IMG/VR virus record: IMGVR_UViG_3300022745_000113
Location: 1 to 33,789 of that record
Length of the DNA: 33,789 nucleotides
Origin: a virus
Reading direction: 5' to 3' (one strand)
Shown: piece by piece, positions 22,797-28,907 of the stretch
Layout of the letters: each line of letters starts with the position of its first letter
Position numbering within the stretch: the first letter of the stretch is position 1
The notes under the pieces: generated by a model
Database searches by the model: none
What the model was told of the DNA's origin: nothing
What the model saw: only the letters and a program-made list of their open reading frames with translations
Made by a program: the position numbers and the translations under genes

Positions 22797-23025
22797 GGAA
22801 CGCACGATCCATCTCAATTTGCTTCAGCGTTTCGATTGCTGCATCCGCGCTCAACCATCCTGAATACTCATCCACGATGGTTTTCTTACCTTGGTAGGTC
22901 ACATTCACGACTTGGAACTTCCCGCTTTCCGTACGCGTTCCGATTCCATTCATCCCGGTTGCAGCTCTTGCGCTCATCGTCGCCTGACGAATCTTTGCCG
23001 CTGTTTGCATGACGTTCACTTGCAT
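22789..23025 (-). CDS. Small early protein downstream of a strong promoter
   Basis: A 78-residue protein. An Ala/Met-rich helical N-terminus (MQTAAKIRQATMSARAATGM) precedes a beta-like part (GKFQVVNVTYQGKKTIVDEYSGW) and a helix (DAAIETLKQIEMDRAF). AGGAGAT lies six bases before the ATG, the best ribosome binding site of the early region, and a near-consensus promoter lies about 27 bases upstream. The longer frame starting at 23079 is rejected since it would run through that promoter. Function unknown. Confidence 0.75.
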   Translation of the reverse strand: MQVNVMQTAAKIRQATMSARAATGMNGIGTRTESGKFQVVNVTYQGKKTIVDEYSGWLSADAAIETLKQIEMDRAFRG

Positions 23026-23051
23026 GGTCCATCTCCTGTGTTGATGGCTCA

Positions 23052-23079
23052 ATGATAGCGCAGTTACGCGTAACGTCAA
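23052..23079 (-). promoter_or_regulatory. Sigma70-type early promoter with internal 12-bp palindrome
   Basis: On the minus strand TTGACG (-35) and TATCAT (-10) are separated by 16 bases. Nested between them is the perfect palindrome GTTACGCGTAAC (23063-23074), which touches the -35. It lies in one of the few real gaps of the early block (23026-23114). The palindrome is well placed for a repressor that would block polymerase. This would give the three genes 23025-22262, including the late regulator, their own control. Confidence 0.75.
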
Positions 23080-23114
23080 GGACTACAGCGCCGATTTCTC
23101 GACTGTTACATTTG

Positions 23115-23573
23115 TCATGCGTAGACCTTCACTGATGGATGGGCTGACTTGATCCTGTTCACGGTGCGCTTGATTGCGGCCTCGTACTGGCTACGGCTGA
23201 TCTGTGACCGCTGGGCGTCGTGCCACCGGAAAGCCTCGCGCAGAGCCTCCAGTTCCACGCCTGCGACGCCAAAACGTCCTGTTCGCTTGTACCGTGCGTG
23301 GATCTCGCCTAGAGCCTCCTGCGCGTGTCTGCCGGGTTCCATCGCTTCCGGGCCAATTTTCATGTGGCACATGGACTCTAGGACGTTGCACATGTCGGCG
23401 AGGGCCATCCAATCGGCTTTCTGAGCGTGGCCCATGCGGAATGCCTCGATGGCCGATAGCTCAGTGAGCCGTAGTTTGTCCAAGTCGGATTCGCTGGTGA
23501 GCGCTGCGCCTGCGATGGCGTGCGTGATCGGGTTCACTAGCGCCCATATCTTGCGCTTGCATCGCTTTCTCAT
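23115..23573 (-). CDS. Conserved phage protein, unknown
   Basis: A 152-residue mostly helical protein. Features: MRKRCKRKIWALVNPITHAIAGAALT, LRLTELSAIEAFRMGHAQKADWMALADMCNVLESM, then GRFGVAGVELEALREAFRWHDAQRSQISRSQYEAAIKRTVNRIKS. This pattern recurs near late-regulator genes of betaproteobacterial and enteric prophages as an uncharacterised protein. The ATG overlaps the stop of the nuclease-like gene (ATGA). It is the last gene before the internal promoter region. Confidence 0.75.
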   Translation of the reverse strand: MRKRCKRKIWALVNPITHAIAGAALTSESDLDKLRLTELSAIEAFRMGHAQKADWMALADMCNVLESMCHMKIGPEAMEPGRHAQEALGEIHARYKRTGRFGVAGVELEALREAFRWHDAQRSQISRSQYEAAIKRTVNRIKSAHPSVKVYA

Positions 23574-23989
23574 CGCACCTCCAACAGGTTCTCGCGGACC
23601 ATCGCCATCACGGTCAGGACGATGGCTCTGTCAATCGTGGCTCTGCGCTGTTCTCTGGTCATGTCTCTCCCTTGGTCGATCTCGGTGTGGCACCTGGGGC
23701 ACAGGGCCGCGCAGGCGCAGTCGTCGGCCTTGAGTCCCATCCCCTTGCCCTGGTTCCTGTGCGCCGCCTGGACGCCATCCGCCCCGCACAACACGCACTT
23801 GCCCAGCTTTCGGACTGCGGCCAGCCAGCGAGGGTTTTGGTACGTCTCAGGCTTCGGTGCTGCTGCACGGGTTCCGCCACCCATCACCGCCGGCCTGCCG
23901 CGTGTGGCCGTCAGGGCGCGGACAGATGCCTCGCGCTCTGCGGCTCGGCGCTGCTGTAGCTCGGCGGGGGATGGGCGGGCGAAGGTCAT
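23570..23989 (-). CDS. DUF1364 / YbcO-like nuclease
   Basis: A 139-residue protein. The N-terminal 60 residues are basic and disordered. The C-terminal domain contains PRWLAAVRKLGKCVLCGADGVQAAHRNQGKGMGLKADDCACAALCPRCHTEIDQG: CxxC, AH, CxxCH in the order of DUF1364/YbcO proteins, a family with an HNH-like treble-clef metal site. It is expected to cut or process phage recombination intermediates. It begins seven bases after the Acb2-type stop, without a clear Shine-Dalgarno; the upstream in-frame ATG at 24061 would overlap that gene and is rejected. Confidence 0.82.
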   Translation of the reverse strand: MTFARPSPAELQQRRAAEREASVRALTATRGRPAVMGGGTRAAAPKPETYQNPRWLAAVRKLGKCVLCGADGVQAAHRNQGKGMGLKADDCACAALCPRCHTEIDQGRDMTREQRRATIDRAIVLTVMAMVRENLLEVR

Positions 23990-23996
23990 GTGGCGG

Positions 23997-24239
23997 TCAG
24001 GCGCGCCAGGTGATCGCCTTGACGGCCCACATCTGCGCCGTCTGCGCTTCGGTGATCGCAACCGACGCCATGCGCTTGACTTCGGGGTCTTCGGTACGGG
24101 CCCGCAGGTCGTTCATGCGGTCGATCACGGCGGCAAATTCCTCCTTGCACTTGGCGACATCAAGGTCCCCGCTGGGGTTGAAGGAGAGGCCGACAGCCTT
24201 CTCGCCGAAGGTCAGTGGCCGTTGGGTTCCATTGCTCAT
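23997..24239 (-). CDS. Acb2/Tad1-family cyclic-nucleotide sponge (anti-defence)
   Basis: An 80-residue helical protein, MSNGTQRPLTFGEKAVGLSFNPSGD, then VAKCKEEFAAVIDRMNDLRAR, then SVAITEAQTAQMWAVKAITW. The FGEKxVxxxFNPSGD opening, long charged helices and the AAMWAVKA-like end are the hallmarks of the Acb2/Tad1 hairpin domain. Characterised members bind cyclic oligonucleotides made by CBASS, or the gcADPR-type signal of Thoeris, and so block host abortive immunity. Which ligand this one binds cannot be told from sequence. GGAG lies five bases before the ATG, and the ATG overlaps the stop of a 51-codon frame (ATGA). Confidence 0.85.
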   Translation of the reverse strand: MSNGTQRPLTFGEKAVGLSFNPSGDLDVAKCKEEFAAVIDRMNDLRARTEDPEVKRMASVAITEAQTAQMWAVKAITWRA

Positions 24240-24461
24240 GCTTGCTCCAGTTGTGCGGCAGATGAATGCGCTGCCGCTTCGCTTGATCCGTCGAGGTGCG
24301 TCACCCGCATCCCAAGCTCCTGCGCGATATGCAGTTCCAGCCTGGCGACCTTGCTGAACGTGGTGCGCCTCGCTTGGTCCGGGTGCGTCACAGACTGAGC
24401 ACGGCAGGGCCTTCACTGAGTGCAGGTGCTTTCTCTCGCGGTCTGTCAGACGATTGTTCAT
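23997..24461 (-). CDS. HNH-like N-terminus reading in frame into Acb2/Tad1 domain
   Basis: From ATG 24461 (overlapping the upstream stop in ATGA) an open frame of 154 codons runs without stop to the Acb2/Tad1 stop. The first 40 residues, MNNRLTDRERKHLHSVKALP then CSVCDAPGPSEAHH, match the first half of a zinc-binding HNH protein of the Ref-like group. The second metal half (CxxCH) is absent and replaced by a low-complexity stretch of about 35 residues. So this is either a true fusion protein made in addition to the internally started 80-residue protein, or a deletion/recombination remnant whose frame happens to stay open. Confidence 0.5.
   Translation of the reverse strand: MNNRLTDRERKHLHSVKALPCSVCDAPGPSEAHHVQQGRQAGTAYRAGAWDAGDAPRRIKRSGSAFICRTTGASMSNGTQRPLTFGEKAVGLSFNPSGDLDVAKCKEEFAAVIDRMNDLRARTEDPEVKRMASVAITEAQTAQMWAVKAITWRA
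24236..24391 (-). CDS. 51-codon frame overlapping the HNH-Acb2 junction
   Basis: In the frame one base shifted from the HNH-like remnant, an ORF from GTG (24389-24391) reads VTHPDQARRTTFSKVARLEL, continues HIAQELGMRVTHLDGSSEAAAH and ends with LEQA at a TGA that overlaps the Acb2 ATG by four bases. The amphipathic helix and the coupling overlap suggest a real gene or the end of one. No Shine-Dalgarno precedes the GTG, so it may be the 3' end of a gene whose 5' part was replaced. Confidence 0.45.
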   Translation of the reverse strand: MTHPDQARRTTFSKVARLELHIAQELGMRVTHLDGSSEAAAHSSAAQLEQA

Positions 24462-24817
24462 GCTACGGTCGCGTTCATCCATTCCACACGCGCACGCAAA
24501 ATCCGACGTTCTTGATCACCGAATTGCTTTTTCGTGGCGCTAATAGTGTCTTCAGCCCGGTTCAGCAATGCATTTCTGATTTGTTCGGCATCAGCACCGA
24601 TCAATTGAGCGTATGCCTGGAATACGGAATTCTTTCCAAACAGAAAGCGGATTGCATCGCTTGCTTCGGTGTCAATGTTTCTCTTGGCTTTCTGTTCTTT
24701 CTCTGTTGGCTTGATACATGCGTCCCTGATTGCCTGAGCAATCACAGCGGACAAAAGTTGCGCACATGCCGCCGTCTGTGGCTCCGTACCTTCGCGTGTA
24801 GAAACGAAATCAATCAC
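24458..24817 (-). CDS. Helical early protein, unknown
   Basis: About 119 residues from GTG 24817 (weak AGGG upstream) or 138 from ATG 24874, which lacks a ribosome binding site. The body is helical and charged: TAACAQLLSAVIAQAIRDACIKPTEKEQKAKRNIDTEASDAIRFLFGKNSVFQAYAQLIGADAEQIRNALLNRAEDT, with an RRILRARVEWMNATVA end. AT content is higher than in flanking genes. The stretch DTEASDAIRFLFG...FQAYAQLIGADAEQIR recalls small phage proteins described only as hypothetical. Start is uncertain. Confidence 0.65.
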   Translation of the reverse strand: MIDFVSTREGTEPQTAACAQLLSAVIAQAIRDACIKPTEKEQKAKRNIDTEASDAIRFLFGKNSVFQAYAQLIGADAEQIRNALLNRAEDTISATKKQFGDQERRILRARVEWMNATVA

Positions 24818-24830
24818 CAGTGTGTCCCTT

Positions 24831-24950
24831 TCATCGTTGCCATTCCCTATAGGCTTGCATCGGCGTATACCCATACCCTATGCGCATTCCAGACGCGCAT
24901 ACCGTGCGGCATGTCCAGATTCCGTGCTTGCGGTAGATGCGGGGCTTCAT
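24831..24950 (-). CDS. Small MKPRIYR-type protein
   Basis: A 39-residue protein starting MKPRIYRKHGIWTC and ending GYGYTPMQAYREWQR. Small proteins with MKPRIY(W/R)xxGxW...TPxxAYxxW are widespread in phage and prophage early regions. The ATG overlaps the stop of the methyltransferase-like gene (ATGA). Function is unknown. The N-terminal extension offered by the longer open frame is a shadow of that gene. Confidence 0.75.
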   Translation of the reverse strand: MKPRIYRKHGIWTCRTVCASGMRIGYGYTPMQAYREWQR

Positions 24951-25535
24951 GCGGCCTCCAAAAGGTCCAATTGGCCGTGCAGCGCATCCGATCCCCACTG
25001 GCTCGACATGGCGTTGGCAATGCCTTTGAATGTCCTGCTGCGCTCTTTCCACCTGTCTGGACCGGGAGGCATCCAATGAACCCTTGGCTCTCTGCCTGGC
25101 ACAATGTCAGTCGGAGTCAGCGGCGGCAGTCCCTTGAGCCACAGGCATGTGGTCTTCGCCTCTCCGTGCCCAAACTGCCACGGGTGGATGATCTGATCCG
25201 GCTTCCTGATTCGGCTGCTGATGATGCTCACTGGGTTTTCGATGGCGATGCGCTTGATCGGTGCGGCCATCAGGAAGCGGACAAACTCCAGAGCCTCTGC
25301 CTGTTGACTTTTCTTGTCCTTGAACCACCGGCTACCACTGACGGCCAGGTGAGTGCATGGAGGATGGGCAATCATCAGATCCCATCCGTCCAACAGAACA
25401 TCGCGCACATCGCCCTGATAGTGCGGGCCTTCCGATTCTGTCGGAAGCAGATCACAACTCATGGCGTTGTGCCCCCCCCCGGATGAAGGCATCACGAACA
25501 GTTCCTGAGTATTCGCAGGCAATCAGGACTCTCAT
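24947..25535 (-). CDS. Cytosine-methyltransferase-like gene, frameshifted in a G9 tract
   Basis: From ATG 25535, which overlaps the ninB stop in ATGA, the frame reads MRVLIACEYSGTVRDAFIR, the expected SAM-binding motif I of DNA C5-methyltransferase-like phage proteins, and then runs out of frame in nine G (plus-strand C 25472-25480). The rest of the family lies in the next frame: GHNAMSCDLLPTE, a PPCTHLAVSGSRWF motif IV (PPC), KRIAIENPVSIISSRIRKPDQIIHP, and MPPGPDRWKERSRTF. Removing one G restores a 195-residue protein. The gene may be a sequencing error, a phase-variable gene, or dependent on slippage. It probably modifies cytosine in phage DNA or is a relative lacking activity. Confidence 0.8.
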
Positions 25536-25948
25536 GCTTCCCTCGGTGCCAAGTCATAGAACGTCACGCCCAGTTCGGTGCAGGCCCACGCCTCCACCTG
25601 ATCGCAGAACGCTGAGAATTCCGCCGTGCTCAAGTTAGTGCTGCTCATGCCCACGACAGAGCCATCAGGTAACTCCACCACGCCGATGAACTTGCGCTTT
25701 GCCAGTTCGTGCCATGTTTCAGCCGCGTACAACTTGCCGTTGACAGTGGCCTGCGATGCGATTTGAGCCAGTACTCCGCTCCCCCAGTAGCGTCGGTTCT
25801 GTGCAGCCGTGCGCTTGCGCCTGGTGATCGTGAGCACCCAGCGTCCACCGGCCTGGAGTACCTGGCGCAGGAACGGGAATACTTGCGCTTGAATCGCCGC
25901 CCATGCTTGCTGGCGGCTGTGCAGTTCGATGGTGAGGGAATCGCTCAC
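25532..25948 (-). CDS. ninB: NinB-like recombination mediator
   Basis: A 138-residue protein that resembles lambda NinB (Orf), a single-strand DNA binding recombination mediator that replaces RecFOR. Recognised parts: VLQAGGRWVLTITRRKRTAAQNRRYWG, then VNGKLYAAETWHELAKRKFIG, and the C-terminal STAEFSAFCDQVEAWACTELGVTF. Start GTG overlaps the preceding stop (GTGA). It sits with RusA in the same operon, as in lambdoid recombination blocks. Confidence 0.9.
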   Translation of the reverse strand: MSDSLTIELHSRQQAWAAIQAQVFPFLRQVLQAGGRWVLTITRRKRTAAQNRRYWGSGVLAQIASQATVNGKLYAAETWHELAKRKFIGVVELPDGSVVGMSSTNLSTAEFSAFCDQVEAWACTELGVTFYDLAPREA

Positions 25949-26178
25949 AGCGCCCTCGTTTCAACGTGATCGGTTTCAGGGTCAGAAAAAATGACGTGCG
26001 TCACCTCGACGTTCCCGTCGTCCTGCCAGATGAATCCCGTGTGCTTAATCGACGGCTCTGCAGCGGTTGCCACCCTCGCCAGGCGTCTCCACTCGCACAG
26101 GTCGGGCAGCATGCGTGCGAACTCGGCATCCGACAGGGTGAGCATGTCGGCCACGGTGCTGATACGGTGGGTCTTCAT
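25945..26178 (-). CDS. Small early protein, unknown
   Basis: A 77-residue protein, MKTHRISTVADMLTLSDAEFARMLPDLCEWRRLARV followed by a beta-like second half (KHTGFIWQDDGNVEVTHVIFSD). The first part has a helical, weakly HTH-like pattern (VADMLTLSDAEFARMLPDL); the second could be a small sheet. It is coupled on both sides by 4-base overlaps. I do not recognise the family. Confidence 0.7.
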   Translation of the reverse strand: MKTHRISTVADMLTLSDAEFARMLPDLCEWRRLARVATAAEPSIKHTGFIWQDDGNVEVTHVIFSDPETDHVETRAL

Positions 26179-26360
26179 TCGTCGTCCCTCAGTGCCGCCT
26201 CGACGCGCCGGACCTTCAGTTCTGCATTCACAAGCTTGTGCCGCATGTCGATGTACGCAACATGCTTACGGTCGAACATCTCTCGCTCTGCTTTCAGCAG
26301 GGCCTCCAGCTTCTCGAGCCGGCGCAGTAGGACTGCGGGTTGTCTGCTTCTGTCTGTCAT
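26175..26360 (-). CDS. Short coiled-coil protein
   Basis: A 61-residue protein starting MTDRSRQPAVLLRRLEKLEALLKAEREMFDRKHVAYIDMRHKLVNAELKVRRVEAALRDDE; apart from the first eight residues it is a continuous heptad-type helix, probably an oligomer. ATG 26360 overlaps the zinc-ribbon stop in ATGA, so the long N-terminal extension of the open frame (up to 26570) is a shadow. Function unknown; it may be an assembly or regulator partner. Confidence 0.7.
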   Translation of the reverse strand: MTDRSRQPAVLLRRLEKLEALLKAEREMFDRKHVAYIDMRHKLVNAELKVRRVEAALRDDE

Positions 26361-26527
26361 ACCGCCCCCTCGAAAAGATCCGGCGTCATCTTGTCCCGGC
26401 TCACATGCATAGATTTGCCCTGCTTCCTTTGCGCTTTCGCAGGACGTGCATAGCTTTCGCACTTGGGGCCGAGTCCTGATGGCGTGCTGTGCTTCAGCCG
26501 GCGTCCGCAGCGTGTGCAGCGGATCAT
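26357..26527 (-). CDS. Small zinc-ribbon-like protein
   Basis: A 56-residue protein, MIRCTRCGRRLKHSTPSGLGPKC, with CxxC...C and a following Lys-rich tail (PAKAQRKQGK). The CxxCGRxL...GLGPxC pattern is a common small phage zinc knuckle family of unknown function, probably binding nucleic acid. The ATG overlaps the RusA stop and the stop overlaps the next gene, both in ATGA. It is missed if only ORFs of 60 codons or more are considered. Confidence 0.78.
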   Translation of the reverse strand: MIRCTRCGRRLKHSTPSGLGPKCESYARPAKAQRKQGKSMHVSRDKMTPDLFEGAV

Positions 26528-26883
26528 CCCAGCACCACCACAATCTGACCGCCTGCCACCTTGTGCCCACGGGTCAGCGTCAGCGGGTGGAACTTGCTGT
26601 CATCAATCCCCAGCGCACGGGCCACGCCGTCCAACGCTGGCTTGCAAGCAGCAAGCAAGTTGTCAAGATCACGCGCCCGGTAGTCTGGTGCGTGGAACGC
26701 GATGGACAGCGGGATGTCCTTGTCCACATCGAGCTTGAAGCACTTAGGAACGCCGTTCCTAGCCGCCACGAATGCGCCATCGCGGGCTGAATCCTTCACG
26801 GCCTTTACCGCCATCCAAGCCTTTCCGTTCTTTCGGTTTGGGTTCAGTCTGCTATCAGGCCACGGCAGGGTAATGGTGATCAT
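26524..26883 (-). CDS. rusA: RusA-like Holliday junction resolvase
   Basis: A 119-residue protein, MITITLPWPDSRLNPNRKNGK. RusA enzymes are dimers that cleave Holliday junctions during phage recombination. Characteristic elements: PDYRARDLDNLLAACKPALDGVARALGIDDSKF with the acidic residues D-LDN and GIDDS expected for metal binding, and the ITLPWP start. Length matches E. coli RusA (120). The ATG overlaps the HNH-like stop (ATGA); the open frame extends further upstream but only in the shadow of that gene. Confidence 0.93.
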   Translation of the reverse strand: MITITLPWPDSRLNPNRKNGKAWMAVKAVKDSARDGAFVAARNGVPKCFKLDVDKDIPLSIAFHAPDYRARDLDNLLAACKPALDGVARALGIDDSKFHPLTLTRGHKVAGGQIVVVLG

Positions 26884-27401
26884 CGCGCCCCCAGACCGGA
26901 GAAAGGAGACGCCGCGAATTCCTTCCACGCTTCTCCGCGCTTGATCTTGCGCAGCATGGACAGGCTGATGGGGTATTCGCCCAGCAGTTCCCCCGGGGTC
27001 TTGGGGGACTCACGGATTTCGCGTGCGTCTGCCAGACTGATCTTGGCGTGCGTCTTGCGCCTCAAGTTCGCCAGGGCCTGATAGATCCTCGGCTTGACAT
27101 CGGGCCGGTTGACCATCTTGGACAGGATCTCCCCGACGTAGGTCGGCTTCAGGTGATCGCGGGCCAAGCACCTGGGGTTGTCACAGGTGGTCATGCGCTC
27201 CTTCGTCCCCAGGGAGCGTCCACCGTATGCAGCCCAGGCCAGCCGGCGGACGTGGACTGAGCCATCGCGCTCGCGCGTCACTGGCGCACCGCTTCTGCTC
27301 ACCAGCCCGTCCCAGATCAGGCAATCACCATCCTCATGGCACCGCTCGGCGAGCCATTCGACCGTCACCACCTCCAGCAAATATTCCGTTCTCTTGCTCA
27401 C
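26880..27401 (-). CDS. HNH-like protein with degenerate catalytic motif
   Basis: A 173-residue protein starting at GTG (GTGA overlap). Residues about 20-90 show the HNH_3-type arrangement: CLIWDGLVSRSGAP, VHVRRLAWAAYGG, CDNPRCLARDHLKPT. The usual HR of the first conserved HNH position is RR here, and the DHxC site preceding NPRC is TTC, so the catalytic site looks altered. The C-terminal part contains a helix-turn-helix-like stretch (ISLADAREIRESPKTPGELLGEYPISLSMLRKIKRG) as found in phage HNH homing-type proteins. Either a DNA-binding protein or an altered nuclease. Confidence 0.78.
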   Translation of the reverse strand: MSKRTEYLLEVVTVEWLAERCHEDGDCLIWDGLVSRSGAPVTRERDGSVHVRRLAWAAYGGRSLGTKERMTTCDNPRCLARDHLKPTYVGEILSKMVNRPDVKPRIYQALANLRRKTHAKISLADAREIRESPKTPGELLGEYPISLSMLRKIKRGEAWKEFAASPFSGLGAR

Positions 27402-27607
27402 GTCATCATCTCCACGTAGTCTTTCCGTGCCTGCGCGACTGCGTCAGGCCCCAGTTGCTCTTTCAGCCAGTCCAGCAGGCCGGGGTAGAAGTCCGGGTAT
27501 TCCGTCTCCCACCGCTTGGCCTGATCTAGTGCGTAGCAGTGCCATCCCTGGCCGCCCTGCGTGCAGAGGTTCAGGAGGTGGGTTCGGAGGTCGAACATCT
27601 CTGTCAT
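27398..27607 (-). CDS. Small early protein, unknown
   Basis: A 69-residue protein, MTEMFDLRTHLLNLCTQGGQGWHCYALDQAKRWETEYPDFYPGLLDWLKEQLGPDAVAQ, mostly helical and acidic, with ATGA at the start and GTGA at the end. I recall similar 65-75-residue proteins beside phage helicase genes but only as hypothetical. Confidence 0.72.
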   Translation of the reverse strand: MTEMFDLRTHLLNLCTQGGQGWHCYALDQAKRWETEYPDFYPGLLDWLKEQLGPDAVAQARKDYVEMMT

Positions 27608-28590
27608 TGGTATTTCGTCGGACGATGCGGCCAGTTGTGGAAGAACATCGCCGGGTCTTCAGCCGCGCCGACGAACTGCTTTGAGTCACGGTGGAACCAC
27701 AGCCCTATCGTTGGCTCCTCCTCGCCGTTGCGCTGCTTTCTGCAAAGCAGGTACGTGTCCGGCTCGGACGCCTTTGGCCCGTGTCGCTTTCCGGCCTTAA
27801 CCTCGTCCTCTTTGCCCTTGTTGCGCCATACCAGCAGCACGTTGTCCACCTGATCGGTGATCGACCCCGAGCCCTTGGAGTCGTGCTTGTCCGGGACCGC
27901 GTTCTCGTTGGCTGGCTTTCGAAGGTGATGCACCAGATGAACATGGACGTTGCAATCGCGTGCCAGAGCGGTCAATTCGTCCACAAACCGCTTCTGACCG
28001 TTGAAGTCGTCCTCATCGGAAACGCACTTGGCTAGGTTGTCGATCACCACATGCGTGCAGCCAAGTTCCTTTGCTGAGTACCGCGCCATCCCCAAGACGT
28101 TTCGCGTGTCCGCCGTGCCTTGCTGGTCGTAGAGCCATAGGGACTGCTTGGCCCAATCCTTGAACTGGCCGAAAAGGTCTTCCACAGCGTCCAGGCCGTC
28201 TGCGCCTTGGAACTCAGGGGAAAATGGATTCATCCCTGCGAACATCCGCGCCATGTGTTCGATGGTCTTCAGCGGCTTCATTTCAAAGCTGGCGCAGACC
28301 ACCTTCTGACCCTGGCCGATCAGTGACAGCGCGATCTGGTTCACGATCCCCGTCTTCCCGTGGCCGTTCTGCCCTGCAATCAAAGAGACTTCACCCGGAC
28401 GGAAATGAAACAGCCCCCGAGCCTTCTCCCACGGCAATTCGCACTTGTGGCTAAGGTCCGGGTTGCGCAGCCTGTGGATAAGTTCATCCACCCACTCGGC
28501 TGCGCTCTTGACGTTCCGCTTTGCGTCCGTCTCGCGCTCGTACAGCCGGAAGTCGATGTCATCAGGACGCAGGATCAGGTCATCTCGCAT
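27604..28590 (-). CDS. DnaB/RecA-fold replicative helicase
   Basis: A 328-residue hexameric-type helicase core for phage replication forks. Walker A is GQNGHGKT (residues about 73-80), preceded by FHFRPGEVSLIA, Walker B is CTHVVIDNLAKC, and later parts fit the family (CNVHVHLVHHLRKPANE, DSKGSGSITDQVDNVLLVWRNK). No N-terminal DnaB domain or primase domain is present, so it resembles the single-domain DnaB-like helicases of small podoviruses. It follows the initiator gene. ATG at 28590 has GGAG six bases upstream; ATG at 28596 is an alternative. Confidence 0.9.
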   Translation of the reverse strand: MRDDLILRPDDIDFRLYERETDAKRNVKSAAEWVDELIHRLRNPDLSHKCELPWEKARGLFHFRPGEVSLIAGQNGHGKTGIVNQIALSLIGQGQKVVCASFEMKPLKTIEHMARMFAGMNPFSPEFQGADGLDAVEDLFGQFKDWAKQSLWLYDQQGTADTRNVLGMARYSAKELGCTHVVIDNLAKCVSDEDDFNGQKRFVDELTALARDCNVHVHLVHHLRKPANENAVPDKHDSKGSGSITDQVDNVLLVWRNKGKEDEVKAGKRHGPKASEPDTYLLCRKQRNGEEEPTIGLWFHRDSKQFVGAAEDPAMFFHNWPHRPTKYQ

Positions 28591-28907
28591 AGCCATCTCC
28601 GATACGTTCTGGCAAATTCCGCGTGTTCATCCGTCGCGCCAAGCTCCCCCGCATGGCAAGATGCCCCAAGAAGGCGTGTATTCAGTCCTTGGAGCGCGTC
28701 AATTACATGGGTCGCTAGGGTGGTAGCCACATCCATGAAAATCACGAATACGGGCATTCCAACGAGGGGCCGAAGATCAGCGCCGATCCGGTCCACGATC
28801 ACGGTGTTGGGTTCGTCCATCGGCAACTTGGCATTGCCGACAACTACGAGGACCGCTTCGGGGCGGTAGCCAGTGCGGCGCATCTCTCGGAGGGATTCCA
28901 GGCTCAT
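28575..28907 (-). CDS. Early replication-region protein, unknown
   Basis: A 110-residue protein. The stretch RPEAVLVVVGNAK, PNTVIVDRIGADLRPLVGMPVFVIFMDV suggests a small alpha/beta fold, followed by a helical end (ADEHAEFARTYRRWLCEMT). It lies between initiator and helicase genes, with a 4-base overlap at its start, and overlaps the helicase by 16 bases. It could be a helicase loader or accessory by position only; no loader motif (AAA+) is present. Confidence 0.7.
   Translation of the reverse strand: MSLESLREMRRTGYRPEAVLVVVGNAKLPMDEPNTVIVDRIGADLRPLVGMPVFVIFMDVATTLATHVIDALQGLNTRLLGASCHAGELGATDEHAEFARTYRRWLCEMT

Noticed and set aside
24841-24860. CCTATAGG palindrome also present near 21977, as a possible shared operator
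   Set aside because: At this site it lies within the codons of the small MKPRIYR-type gene, and eight-base palindromes recur by chance.
24296-25486. A 396-codon plus-strand frame opposite the methyltransferase-like region
   Set aside because: It is antisense to several coupled minus-strand genes, is Cys/Arg-rich, and has no plausible start or family.
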